This document shows, in pieces, positions 1-5,613 of a stretch of DNA of 6,042 nucleotides. Position 1 is the first letter of the stretch. Every line of letters begins with the position of its first letter. The stretch is from an uncultured Clostridia bacterium (GTDB taxonomy: Bacteria > Bacillota > Clostridia > UMGS1883). The notes under the pieces were generated by a model, which did not search any database, had not been told where the DNA came from, and was given only the letters and a program-made list of their open reading frames with translations. Position numbers and translations under genes: made by a program. The DNA is taken from assembly GCA_947629615.1 (NCBI GenBank), contig CANRER010000090.1:1-6042 (forward strand), read 5' to 3'.

Positions 1-1355
1 TGCAGGAAACCGCTCCACCGAAGGGATACCAGCTCAATAATGAGCTTTACCACGTCGAGGCAAAGGCCGGAACCGTGTCCGAGCTTATCGTTCAAGACAC
101 CAAGCGGCCCAGCCTGCGGATAAAGAAGTACGACAGCAAGACCGGCGAGGCCATGCCCGGCGTGACCTTTGAGGTCTACCGTGACACCGTTCTGGTCGGC
201 GAGTACAAAACCGACGAAAACGGCGAAATCCTGCTCTACGGGCTGACCCCCGGCACCTACACCGTCAAGGAAATCTCCGTTGACGACGCTCACATAGTCA
301 ATTCCACGCCTCAGTCCATAGAGATAACCGAAAACTCCGGCGACACGGCAACGCTGATTTTCTTAAACGAGCAGAAACCCTACCTTAGATTGGTGAAGCT
401 CGACAGTCAGACCATGCAGCCGCTGCCCGGAGCGGTATTCGTCATAAGGGAAATCGGCGGCAGCTACGAAAAGGAATATACCACCGATGAAAGCGGTGAA
501 ATCCAACTTGAAAAACTGCCCGTCGGCGCATACACCGTCACCGAGACTAAAGCCCCGGACGGCTATTTGATAGACGCTGCCGAGCGCACAATCGAGATAA
601 ACGGCAACGAGTTCGCCACCTTTGTGTTCACGGACACTAAGAAGCCTACGCTTAAGTTAATTAAGAAAGACGCCAAAACAGGCGAATGTCTGTCGGGTGC
701 ATCCTTCCGCATCGCAAAAATCGAGGACGGCAGCAGATACCTCGACAGGACAACGGACACCAACGGAAATATTTTTATTGACGGCCTTGACCCCGGATTG
801 TATTCCGTTAAGGAAATCGAGGCCCCCGACGGATACATCCTTAACGAGCGTGAGTATCATGTGGAGCTTTTCCCCGGAAAGGAGAGCCAAATCGTTATAC
901 TCAATTCCGAAAAGCCCTCCCTTAAAATCGTCAAGACTGACGCTCTCACCGGCAAACCCATAGCGGGCGTAGGCTTCCTTGTCCGTTTGGCGGACGGAAG
1001 CGCGGAAAATACCGTCGTCACCGATGAGAACGGCGAGGCGTGGCTCACACATCTGAATGAGGGCGTGTATGAGGTAATTGAAAAGTCCGTGCCCGCGGGC
1101 TACCTGCTCGACACAAACTCAAAGCTCGTAACCCTCGAAACGGGCCGCACCTCCGTCGTCCGCTTTGAAAATTACCCCGTGCCCAGCCTTGTGATAAACA
1201 AGGTGGACAGCATAACCGGCAACCCCCTAAATGGCGCAAGGTTCAGCGTGTCATACAACAGCGACAAGACCGACACCGGCGAAAAGACCGACCTTGGCGC
1301 TTACCTGACCGATGAAAACGGACGGCATCGCCGTCCGTTTTTGTTTTTCCTTTAG
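1..1355 (+). CDS. Cna-B/SpaA-type repeat surface protein, 5' end outside window, 3' end apparently truncated
   Basis: The frame is open from position 3 at the left edge, so the true start and any signal peptide lie outside the window; the GTG at 75 is internal. The visible part holds the end of one domain, four complete repeats of 89-90 residues and about 48 residues of a sixth. Each complete repeat begins with a K/R-P-x-L strand leading to K-x-D, contains a T-D-x-N/S-G turn, and has a strand close to the classic ETKAPDGY motif. Each ends with N or D in motifs such as FLN, FTD, ILN and FEN. In the Cna-B family the K of K-x-D and the terminal N/D form an intramolecular isopeptide bond assisted by a Glu; that chemistry is inferred here. 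Such proteins are adhesin or pilin stalks on Gram-positive cell walls. No LPxTG anchor or C-terminal membrane segment is present. After LTDENG the frame reads into a terminator hairpin, giving the nonsense tail RHRRPFLFFL. Confidence 0.88.
   Translation, partial: QETAPPKGYQLNNELYHVEAKAGTVSELIVQDTKRPSLRIKKYDSKTGEAMPGVTFEVYRDTVLVGEYKTDENGEILLYGLTPGTYTVKEISVDDAHIVNSTPQSIEITENSGDTATLIFLNEQKPYLRLVKLDSQTMQPLPGAVFVIREIGGSYEKEYTTDESGEIQLEKLPVGAYTVTETKAPDGYLIDAAERTIEINGNEFATFVFTDTKKPTLKLIKKDAKTGECLSGASFRIAKIEDGSRYLDRTTDTNGNIFIDGLDPGLYSVKEIEAPDGYILNEREYHVELFPGKESQIVILNSEKPSLKIVKTDALTGKPIAGVGFLVRLADGSAENTVVTDENGEAWLTHLNEGVYEVIEKSVPAGYLLDTNSKLVTLETGRTSVVRFENYPVPSLVINKVDSITGNPLNGARFSVSYNSDKTDTGEKTDLGAYLTDENGRHRRPFLFFL
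105..1322 (+). repeat. Tandem Cna-B domain repeats (four full, one partial)
   Basis: Repeat units start at about 105 (RPSL), 375 (KPYL), 642 (KPTL), 912 (KPSL) and 1179 (VPSL). The spacing is 267-270 bp. The copies are clearly diverged in protein sequence, so this is an old domain array rather than a recent DNA duplication. The last unit is cut after about 48 residues, and a further partial unit precedes position 105. Confidence 0.85.
1315..1342. terminator. Intrinsic terminator after gapA, embedded in the end of the surface-protein frame
   Basis: A perfect 12-bp stem has left arm AAAACGGACGGC (1315-1326), loop ATC and right arm GCCGTCCGTTTT (1330-1341). It starts about 10 bases beyond the gapA stop. 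Read on the minus strand the U-tract is only TTTT before CATC. Read on the plus strand it is followed by a longer run, TTTTTGTTTTT. It can therefore serve both convergent genes. The short minus-side T-run coincides with the suspected junction in the surface-protein gene. Confidence 0.8.
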
Positions 1356-2383
1356 CCGAGCTTCGCGAAATACTCGATAGTGCGAACCATCTGGCTGGTG
1401 TAGGAATTTTCGTTGTCGTACCAAGAAACCACCTGAACCTCGTAAAGGTCGTCGGCGATATGGGCAACCATAGTCTGGGTAGCGTCGAACAGGGAGCCGT
1501 ACATCATGCCGATAACGTCGGAGGAAACGATGGGATCCTCGTTATAGCCGTAGGAGGGAGAAGCGGCGGCCTTCATGGCGGCGTTTATAGCCTCCTTGGT
1601 GAGGTCGGCCTTCTTAACAACGGCGGTGAGGATTGTGGTGGAGCCTGTGGGAACGGGAACGCGCTGGGCGGAGCCGATGAGCTTGCCGTTCAGCTCGGGG
1701 ATAACAAGGCCGATAGCCTTAGCGGCGCCTGTGCTGTTGGGCACGATGTTGGCGGCGCCGGCGCGGGCGCGGCGAAGGTCGCCCTTTCTGTGGGGGCCGT
1801 CCAAAATCATCTGGTCGCCGGTGTAGGCATGAATGGTGGACATGATACCGCTCTGAATGGGAGCGAAATCGTTAAGAGCCTTAGCCATCGGGGCAAGGCA
1901 GTTGGTGGTGCAGCTCGCGGCGGAAATGATCTGATCGTCGGCGGTGAGGGTACCCTCGTTTACGCCGAAAACGATGGTCTTAAGGTCGTTGCCCGCGGGA
2001 GCGGAGATAACAACCTTCTTTGCGCCCGCGTTGATGTGGGCCATGCTCTTTTCCTTGGAGCAATAGAAACCCGTGCATTCGAGCACTACGTCAACGCCGA
2101 TTTCGCCCCAGGGGAGGTTAGCGGCGTCCTTCTCGCTGTAGATGGTGATGGTTTTGCCGTCAACGGTGATAGAACCCTCGCCGGCCTCGACAGTGTGCTT
2201 GCCCTCGCCGATACGTCCGGCATAGCCGCCCTGAGCGGTGTCGTACTTCAGCAGGTGGGCCAGCATTTTAGGATCCGTAAGGTCGTTGATAGCAACTACC
2301 TCATAGCCCTCAGCCTCGTTCATCTGACGGAAAGCCAGACGGCCGATGCGGCCAAAGCCATTGATCGCAACTTTTACTGCCAT
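1352..2383 (-). CDS. gapA: Type I glyceraldehyde-3-phosphate dehydrogenase
   Basis: This enzyme catalyses the NAD-dependent, phosphorylating oxidation of glyceraldehyde-3-phosphate to 1,3-bisphosphoglycerate in cytoplasmic glycolysis. The 343-residue product is full length for the family. The N-terminal Rossmann motif INGFGRIGR is at residues 7-15. Asp34, in AINDLTD, is the usual marker of NAD rather than NADP preference. The catalytic motif SCTTNC places the nucleophile at Cys158, with His185 in the HAYTGDQ motif as the partner. GAAKAIG and the C-terminal WYDNENSY are also intact. The ATG start is supported by an AAAGGA ribosome binding site at 2393-2398, nine bases upstream. It lies 83 bp downstream of the isomerase gene on the same strand and could be partly cotranscribed with it, but the gap has its own palindrome. 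The stop overlaps the convergent surface-protein frame by a few bases. Confidence 0.97.
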   Translation of the reverse strand: MAVKVAINGFGRIGRLAFRQMNEAEGYEVVAINDLTDPKMLAHLLKYDTAQGGYAGRIGEGKHTVEAGEGSITVDGKTITIYSEKDAANLPWGEIGVDVVLECTGFYCSKEKSMAHINAGAKKVVISAPAGNDLKTIVFGVNEGTLTADDQIISAASCTTNCLAPMAKALNDFAPIQSGIMSTIHAYTGDQMILDGPHRKGDLRRARAGAANIVPNSTGAAKAIGLVIPELNGKLIGSAQRVPVPTGSTTILTAVVKKADLTKEAINAAMKAAASPSYGYNEDPIVSSDVIGMMYGSLFDATQTMVAHIADDLYEVQVVSWYDNENSYTSQMVRTIEYFAKLG

Positions 2384-2412
2384 TGGAAAACATCCTTTCG
2401 TTTAATAAATTT

Positions 2413-2441
2413 AATAAATATTGTTCTTTGAACAATTTATT
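2413..2441. promoter_or_regulatory. Palindrome upstream of gapA, possible operator or weak hairpin
   Basis: TTGTTC-TTT-GAACAA (2421-2435) is a perfect inverted repeat in the 82-bp AT-rich gap upstream of gapA. Outer arms AATAAA (2413-2418) and TTTATT (2436-2441) also pair, allowing a two-base bulge. I found no convincing -10/-35 pair for gapA here. The minus-strand -35-like TTGTTC lies inside the palindrome but lacks a good -10 at 16-18 bp. It could be a repressor site or a weak transcript-end hairpin for the isomerase gene. Confidence 0.35.
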
Positions 2442-2466
2442 AGCAAAATTTCATTCGGTTAAAGGC

Positions 2467-2979
2467 CTACAGAATTTCAATCCTTTTTATAACGGGCTTT
2501 TCCGTCGGGGTCTGCCCGTCGAAGCCGACCTTGACCGAGGCAATCTTATCCACTGCGTCCATGCCGGAAACAACGCGCCCGAAAGCCGCGTATGCGCCAT
2601 CCAGGTGCGGGGCATCGTCGTGCATGATAAAGAACTGGCTCGACGCGGAATTGGGGAGCATACTTCTCGCCATGGAGATAACGCCGCGCTCGTGCTTTAT
2701 CGGGTTATCCACGCCGTTCTGCTTAAACTCGCCCTTAATGCGCTCGTCGCTGCCGCCGGTTCCGTTGCCGAGCGGGTCGCCGCCCTGTATCATAAAGCCC
2801 TTTATGATACGGTGGAAGCACAGCCCATCGTAAAAGCCGCCGCTCGCCAGCTTAACAAAATTCGCCACCGTTATCGGCGCGGCGTCGGGATAAAGCTCCA
2901 ACTCAATCTCGCCAAAGCCGCCATCCATGATTATTCTGGCCTTAACAGGCTCGCCCACGGCAGCCACCCCCATTTTCAC
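2467..2979 (-). CDS. Cyclophilin-type peptidyl-prolyl cis-trans isomerase
   Basis: This protein catalyses cis-trans isomerisation of X-Pro bonds and assists protein folding. A single cyclophilin domain fills the protein and there is no signal peptide or membrane segment, so it is probably cytoplasmic. FHRIIKGFMIQGGDP (55-69) supplies the catalytic Arg57 plus Phe62, Met63 and Gln65. ISMARS (101-106) and SSQFFI (113-118) complete the active site. The position of human CypA Trp121 is His125 (HLDG), a kind of change known in bacterial members and usually linked to weak cyclosporin binding. The start is uncertain. GTG 2979 and ATG 2973 lack a Shine-Dalgarno sequence and abut a hairpin. GTG 2958 has GGGGGTGG five bases upstream and would give 163 residues starting MGEPVKARI, which fits family starts well. 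The gene has its own consensus promoter at 3026-3054. Confidence 0.95.
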   Translation of the reverse strand: MKMGVAAVGEPVKARIIMDGGFGEIELELYPDAAPITVANFVKLASGGFYDGLCFHRIIKGFMIQGGDPLGNGTGGSDERIKGEFKQNGVDNPIKHERGVISMARSMLPNSASSQFFIMHDDAPHLDGAYAAFGRVVSGMDAVDKIASVKVGFDGQTPTEKPVIKRIEIL

Positions 2980-2999
2980 AAATTCGGAGCGCCGAATTT
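2980..2999 (-). promoter_or_regulatory. Leader hairpin of the isomerase gene
   Basis: A perfect 8-bp stem, AAATTCGG (2980-2987) with CCGAATTT (2992-2999) and a four-base loop, lies in the predicted 5' leader, about 20 bases after the inferred transcription start and just before the first possible start codon. Read on the plus strand it is followed by T residues and resembles a small terminator, but no plus-strand gene precedes it. Its role is unknown; it could modulate translation or stabilise the mRNA. Confidence 0.45.
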
Positions 3000-3025
3000 T
3001 TGCCCGGCTCTTATACTCCTTTTAT

Positions 3026-3054
3026 ATTATATATAATCCCACCAAATTTTTCAA
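3026..3054 (-). promoter_or_regulatory. Sigma-A promoter for the isomerase gene
   Basis: On the minus strand, -35 TTGAAA (3054-3049), a 17-bp spacer and a perfect -10 TATAAT (3031-3026) match the vegetative consensus. The expected transcription start is near 3019, giving a leader of about 40-60 bases. The -10 lies in the perfect palindrome ATTATATATAAT (3026-3037). Confidence 0.75.
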
Positions 3055-3171
3055 GAGTTTTTTTATATTTTCTTTCGGATTTTTGAAAAATTTTCCCCAA
3101 GGCGCGGCGCAAAAGCCGCCAAAACCGACAAAATAACAGAAAAGAAACGAAAAATTAAGGCGCGTTTTCTC

Positions 3172-3200
3172 TTGATTTTACCTTAATATTTTGCTATAAT
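3172..3200 (+). promoter_or_regulatory. Sigma-A promoter for the Gly-Ser protein / glycosyltransferase-like operon
   Basis: The site has -35 TTGATT (3172-3177), a 17-bp spacer and a perfect -10 TATAAT (3195-3200). A TGC immediately before the -10 gives an extended -10 element. Transcription should start near 3207, about 23 bases before the ATG. This is a strong-looking vegetative promoter, so the operon is probably expressed in growing cells. Confidence 0.8.
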
Positions 3201-3216
3201 ATGAATAGCCTGTATC

Positions 3217-3223
3217 AGGAGGG
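3217..3223 (+). promoter_or_regulatory. Strong ribosome binding site
   Basis: AGGAGGG lies six bases before the ATG at 3230. This near-perfect Shine-Dalgarno sequence fixes the start of the Gly-Ser-tailed protein and shows that the frame is real despite its unusual composition. Confidence 0.85.
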
Positions 3224-3229
3224 TTCTTT

Positions 3230-3670
3230 ATGAAGATACTGCTGATGTTCTTTAATGAAAAATGCTATACATACGAATTGACTGACGGATATTTCGAGCC
3301 TTTGCCCATAGGCGGCCGCCGTGGCCGCCCGGTCGGCGAAACGGCCGCGCTCTGCCGCGAGCTAGCCGAGGCCCGCCCCGGCGCGGAGGTCGGGCTGCTC
3401 CGCTTTGAAGAGCGTTACGCCCCCTTCGCGGAGGAGGCGGCGGGGCTGCTGAAGGGCTCGCGCCAGCTCGTGTTTGAACCCTCGGCAAGGCAGGCCATGC
3501 GGCTGGCCGTAAACAACGAGGAGGACGAACGGCGCGCCGCGTCGCTCACGGGCGCGGGCCGCGTCGGAAGCGGAAGCGGCTCGGGCAGCGGAAGCGGGAG
3601 CGGCTCCGGCAGCGGCAGCGGTTCGGGAAGCGGCGAGGGCGGCCTCGGCTACGGGATAGATTTGATATGA
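3230..3670 (+). CDS. Unrecognised 146-residue protein with Gly-Ser repeat tail
   Basis: I do not recognise the family. Residues 1-30 (MKILLMFFNEKCYTYELTDG...) look like two short beta strands. Residues 30-108 are rich in Arg, Ala and Glu and likely helical. Residues 113-134 are eleven consecutive Gly-Ser pairs. The protein ends GEGGLGYGIDLI. There is no signal peptide or membrane segment; the hydrophobic MKILLMFF start is too short and is followed by acidic residues. A consensus promoter and AGGAGGG ribosome site precede it, and the stop overlaps the next gene's start in ATGA, so the two products are made together. The gene is visibly more GC-rich than the surface-protein gene at the left edge. 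The Gly-Ser run may be a flexible linker presenting the C-terminal peptide, or serines modified by the neighbouring glycosyltransferase-like enzyme. Both are inferences. That it is a real gene is well supported; its function is not. Confidence 0.8.
   Translation: MKILLMFFNEKCYTYELTDGYFEPLPIGGRRGRPVGETAALCRELAEARPGAEVGLLRFEERYAPFAEEAAGLLKGSRQLVFEPSARQAMRLAVNNEEDERRAASLTGAGRVGSGSGSGSGSGSGSGSGSGSGSGEGGLGYGIDLI
3566..3631 (+). repeat. Gly-Ser dipeptide-coding repeat (11 copies)
   Basis: Eleven consecutive 6-bp units encode Gly-Ser. The codons are mixed: GGA, GGC, GGG and GGT for Gly, and AGC, TCG and TCC for Ser. The protein repeat is exact while the DNA repeat is not, which points to selection on the peptide rather than a recent slippage expansion. 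Confidence 0.9.
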
Positions 3671-4512
3671 AAGCGATACACGTAAATTGGACGAAGCCGT
3701 TTTTCGCCAGAGGGGGCGAGGCCTTCGCTATGGAGGACTTCGAGCTTTTTACGCTCATTCTCTCGGCCCTTGAGTGGCGCAAAAACGGTGGTGGCATAAA
3801 AATGCTCACCGACGGCCCGGGCGCGGAATACCTTCGCTCGCGCGGCTTGGAAGGGCTGTGGGACGGAGGGATCGAAACTCCGCTGGACGATGTTCCCGCG
3901 GAAATCGACCCCTTTTTGTTCTGGGCCGCCGGGAAAATCTGGGCCCTAAAAGCCTGCGCGGAGCCTGTCTGCGCGGTGGACTGCGATATGATAGTCTGGC
4001 GCGGCCTCTCGCCCATTCTTGCGGACAAGGAGATAGCCGTTGCGCACCGCGAGGCCATAACCCCCGAGGTCTACCCCCCGAGGGAGCGCTTCCGCATGAG
4101 GGAGGGCTACGCCTTCCCCGAGCGCGGCTGGGAGGCCGCTCCCTGCAACACGGCCTTTCTTTATATAAGCGACATGGATTTCAAAAATTATTACATAGAC
4201 CGCTCGCTGGAGTTCATGACGGCCCTTTTGGGCGACGAAAGCACAATTGTGCCGATGGTTTTTGCAGAGCAGCGGCTGCTCGCCATGTGCGCCGCCGAGC
4301 GGGGCAAGCCCATATTTCATCTGCTCGACCAATACGATTTGAACGGGCAGGATATTATCACCCACGTGTGGGGGCTGAAAACCGCCCTCCGCGCCGACAA
4401 GGCCAAGCGAGCGGCCTTCTGCCGCCGCTGTGCGGACAGGCTCCGCCGCGACTTTCCCGAATGGGAGGGCGCGTTGTGGGGCGTGCCCGAGCTGATAAAT
4501 CATCTGAGCTGA
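3667..4512 (+). CDS. Glycosyltransferase-like protein (DUF6734-like)
   Basis: The 281-residue soluble protein has a layout like GT-A-type nucleotide-sugar enzymes. An N-terminal strand IHVNWTKPFF (4-13) is followed by a helix and a strand ending in LTDG (47-50). LFWAAGKIWAL (84-94) precedes VDCDMIVW (104-111), whose D105-x-D107 is a candidate metal and sugar-nucleotide DxD. APCNTAFLYI (158-167), FAEQRLLAM (199-207) and ITHVWG (231-236) follow, with His233 a possible late metal ligand. The order resembles what I recall of DUF6734, a poorly characterised glycosyltransferase-like family; this is recalled similarity, not a search result. The ATG overlaps the upstream stop (ATGA) and the nearby ribosome site is weak, so translation probably depends on coupling. 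No secretion signal is seen. The donor and acceptor are unknown; the Gly-Ser-tailed protein is one candidate acceptor. A strong terminator follows. Confidence 0.72.
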   Translation: MKAIHVNWTKPFFARGGEAFAMEDFELFTLILSALEWRKNGGGIKMLTDGPGAEYLRSRGLEGLWDGGIETPLDDVPAEIDPFLFWAAGKIWALKACAEPVCAVDCDMIVWRGLSPILADKEIAVAHREAITPEVYPPRERFRMREGYAFPERGWEAAPCNTAFLYISDMDFKNYYIDRSLEFMTALLGDESTIVPMVFAEQRLLAMCAAERGKPIFHLLDQYDLNGQDIITHVWGLKTALRADKAKRAAFCRRCADRLRRDFPEWEGALWGVPELINHLS

Positions 4513-4535
4513 ATTTTCACGATATGCACAAAACA

Positions 4536-4564
4536 AAAACGGAGCCCCGAGGGGCTCCGTTTTG
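4536..4564. terminator. Bidirectional intrinsic terminator between convergent operons
   Basis: The stem ACGGAGCCC (4539-4547) pairs with GGGCTCCGT (4552-4560) around a CGAG loop, and flanking A and T runs extend the pairing. On the minus strand it is followed by TTTTTGTTTTG, a strong U-tract ending the permease operon. On the plus strand TTTT serves the glycosyltransferase-like operon. It fills most of the 60-bp convergent gap. Confidence 0.88.
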
Positions 4565-4572
4565 GATTTTGT

Positions 4573-5613
4573 TTAACCAACCAGACCGGACTGCTCCATG
4601 TTCTCGACAAGGCTCTTTTGTACGCAGAAGTACACGATGAGCAACGGAACAAGGAAGATGAGTACGGCAGCCTGACGCACAGCGTCGAAGGCGAACGAGG
4701 TCGCGGCGGGAGCGTCGAACCAAGTCTGCACAGCCGTTACGATGGTATCGGACTGGGTTTGGGCGAAGCGTTGAGAAAGCTTAACCGCCACAAACGGGCC
4801 GTCCGGGTAGAAGTAGCCGGTGTAGTAGGTATCGCCGTAGTTCCACACGAAGGAAAGTATCGCGACCGTCATTATCGTGGGAATGGCGTTGGGGAAAGCA
4901 ATCTTAAAGTATGTCTTATAAAATCCGCAGCCGTCGATGAGGGCGGCTTCCTCAAGTTCCTTGGGAAGGCCGATGAAGAACTGGCGGAACATATAGATGA
5001 ACATACTCTGCTTAAGACCGAAGCCCAGCAGCGACAGCAGATACAACGTTATGGGCTTGTTGATAAGGTCAACCGTTCCGCCCGTAAACAGGGTGAACAG
5101 GCCCAAAACGTCGAAATTCTTAAAGCGCAGGTACTGGGAAATCAGCAGCGACTGCTGGGGAACGACGAAGGTTACGATAACAAGAACGAATATCAGAGAG
5201 CCTCCGGGAATTTTAATCCTGCCCAGAACATAACCGGCCATAGCGCTGATGAACACCTGAATGACGGCTATGCTCGCCGCGTAAAGCAGCGACAGCAGCA
5301 TTACCGAGAAATTGCCGTATACGAGGCGGATGGCGGCCTTAAAGCTGACTATCGAAAAGCTCTTCGGCACCCATACTACATCGGGATTACCAAGCTCCTC
5401 CACGTTGTTGAGAACCATTGGGAAAAGCTTTATGATGGGGTAGAGTATGGTAAAGCACATACCGATGATGAGCGAGGCCGCGAAGATCTTAACTATAAGG
5501 CCTTGGAAATAGCGGGTTCTGTGCAGGGGATCGGTGATGGAATTATCGTTCCATTTTTCCTTGAACCACGCGCCGAAGCCGCCGGTCTTGGCCTTTGCTT
5601 TAGCGTTTGCCAT
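4573..5613 (-). CDS. Carbohydrate ABC transporter permease, MalG type
   Basis: This is the second of two membrane subunits of a sugar importer of the CUT1 class. At 346 residues it is longer than typical MalG, owing to a soluble N-terminal tail (about 1-38) and long external loops near 64-100 and 165-185. Predicted membrane segments are at about 40-63, 102-130, 138-158, 187-208, 245-258 and 315-333. The cytoplasmic EAA loop, which contacts the ATPase, is clear at 221-244 (EEAALIDGCG ... AFPNAIP, with Gly228 and Pro241). The C-terminus SGLVG is typical of the family. The ATG at 5613 overlaps the upstream permease by 14 bp. An AAGGTGGTG sequence ends 10 bases before it. It is the last gene of its operon before a strong terminator. 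The sugar cannot be read from the sequence; binding protein and ATPase genes are not in the window. Confidence 0.93.
   Translation of the reverse strand: MANAKAKAKTGGFGAWFKEKWNDNSITDPLHRTRYFQGLIVKIFAASLIIGMCFTILYPIIKLFPMVLNNVEELGNPDVVWVPKSFSIVSFKAAIRLVYGNFSVMLLSLLYAASIAVIQVFISAMAGYVLGRIKIPGGSLIFVLVIVTFVVPQQSLLISQYLRFKNFDVLGLFTLFTGGTVDLINKPITLYLLSLLGFGLKQSMFIYMFRQFFIGLPKELEEAALIDGCGFYKTYFKIAFPNAIPTIMTVAILSFVWNYGDTYYTGYFYPDGPFVAVKLSQRFAQTQSDTIVTAVQTWFDAPAATSFAFDAVRQAAVLIFLVPLLIVYFCVQKSLVENMEQSGLVG

Noticed and set aside
1460..2431. A 323-residue open frame antisense to gapA
   Set aside because: It lies opposite a clearly real enzyme gene and its Gly/Ala/Val-rich translation looks like a reverse-frame shadow. 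It has no ribosome site of its own and no family resemblance.
2421..2435. Calling the gapA palindrome a Rex operator
   Set aside because: Rex sites usually keep eight bases between TTGTT and AACAA; here there are five. The half-site resemblance is not enough.
3101..3120. GC-rich possible hairpin GCGGC...GCCGC in the divergent gap
   Set aside because: The stem is only five bases with a six-base loop and no T-run. It is too weak to call a terminator or riboswitch.
3566..3631. The Gly-Ser DNA repeat as a CRISPR or minisatellite array
   Set aside because: The units are 6 bp with no spacers and the repeat is explained by the coding frame.
3546..4536. Long frames opposite or out of phase with the Gly-Ser/glycosyltransferase-like operon
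   Set aside because: High GC leaves few stop codons, so several frames stay open. Only the plus-strand frames at 3230 and 3667 have a promoter, ribosome site or coupling overlap.
5600..5613. The 14-bp overlap of the two permease genes as an anomaly or frameshift
   Set aside because: Short overlaps are normal for paired MalF/MalG subunits, and both frames are intact with family-typical C- and N-termini.
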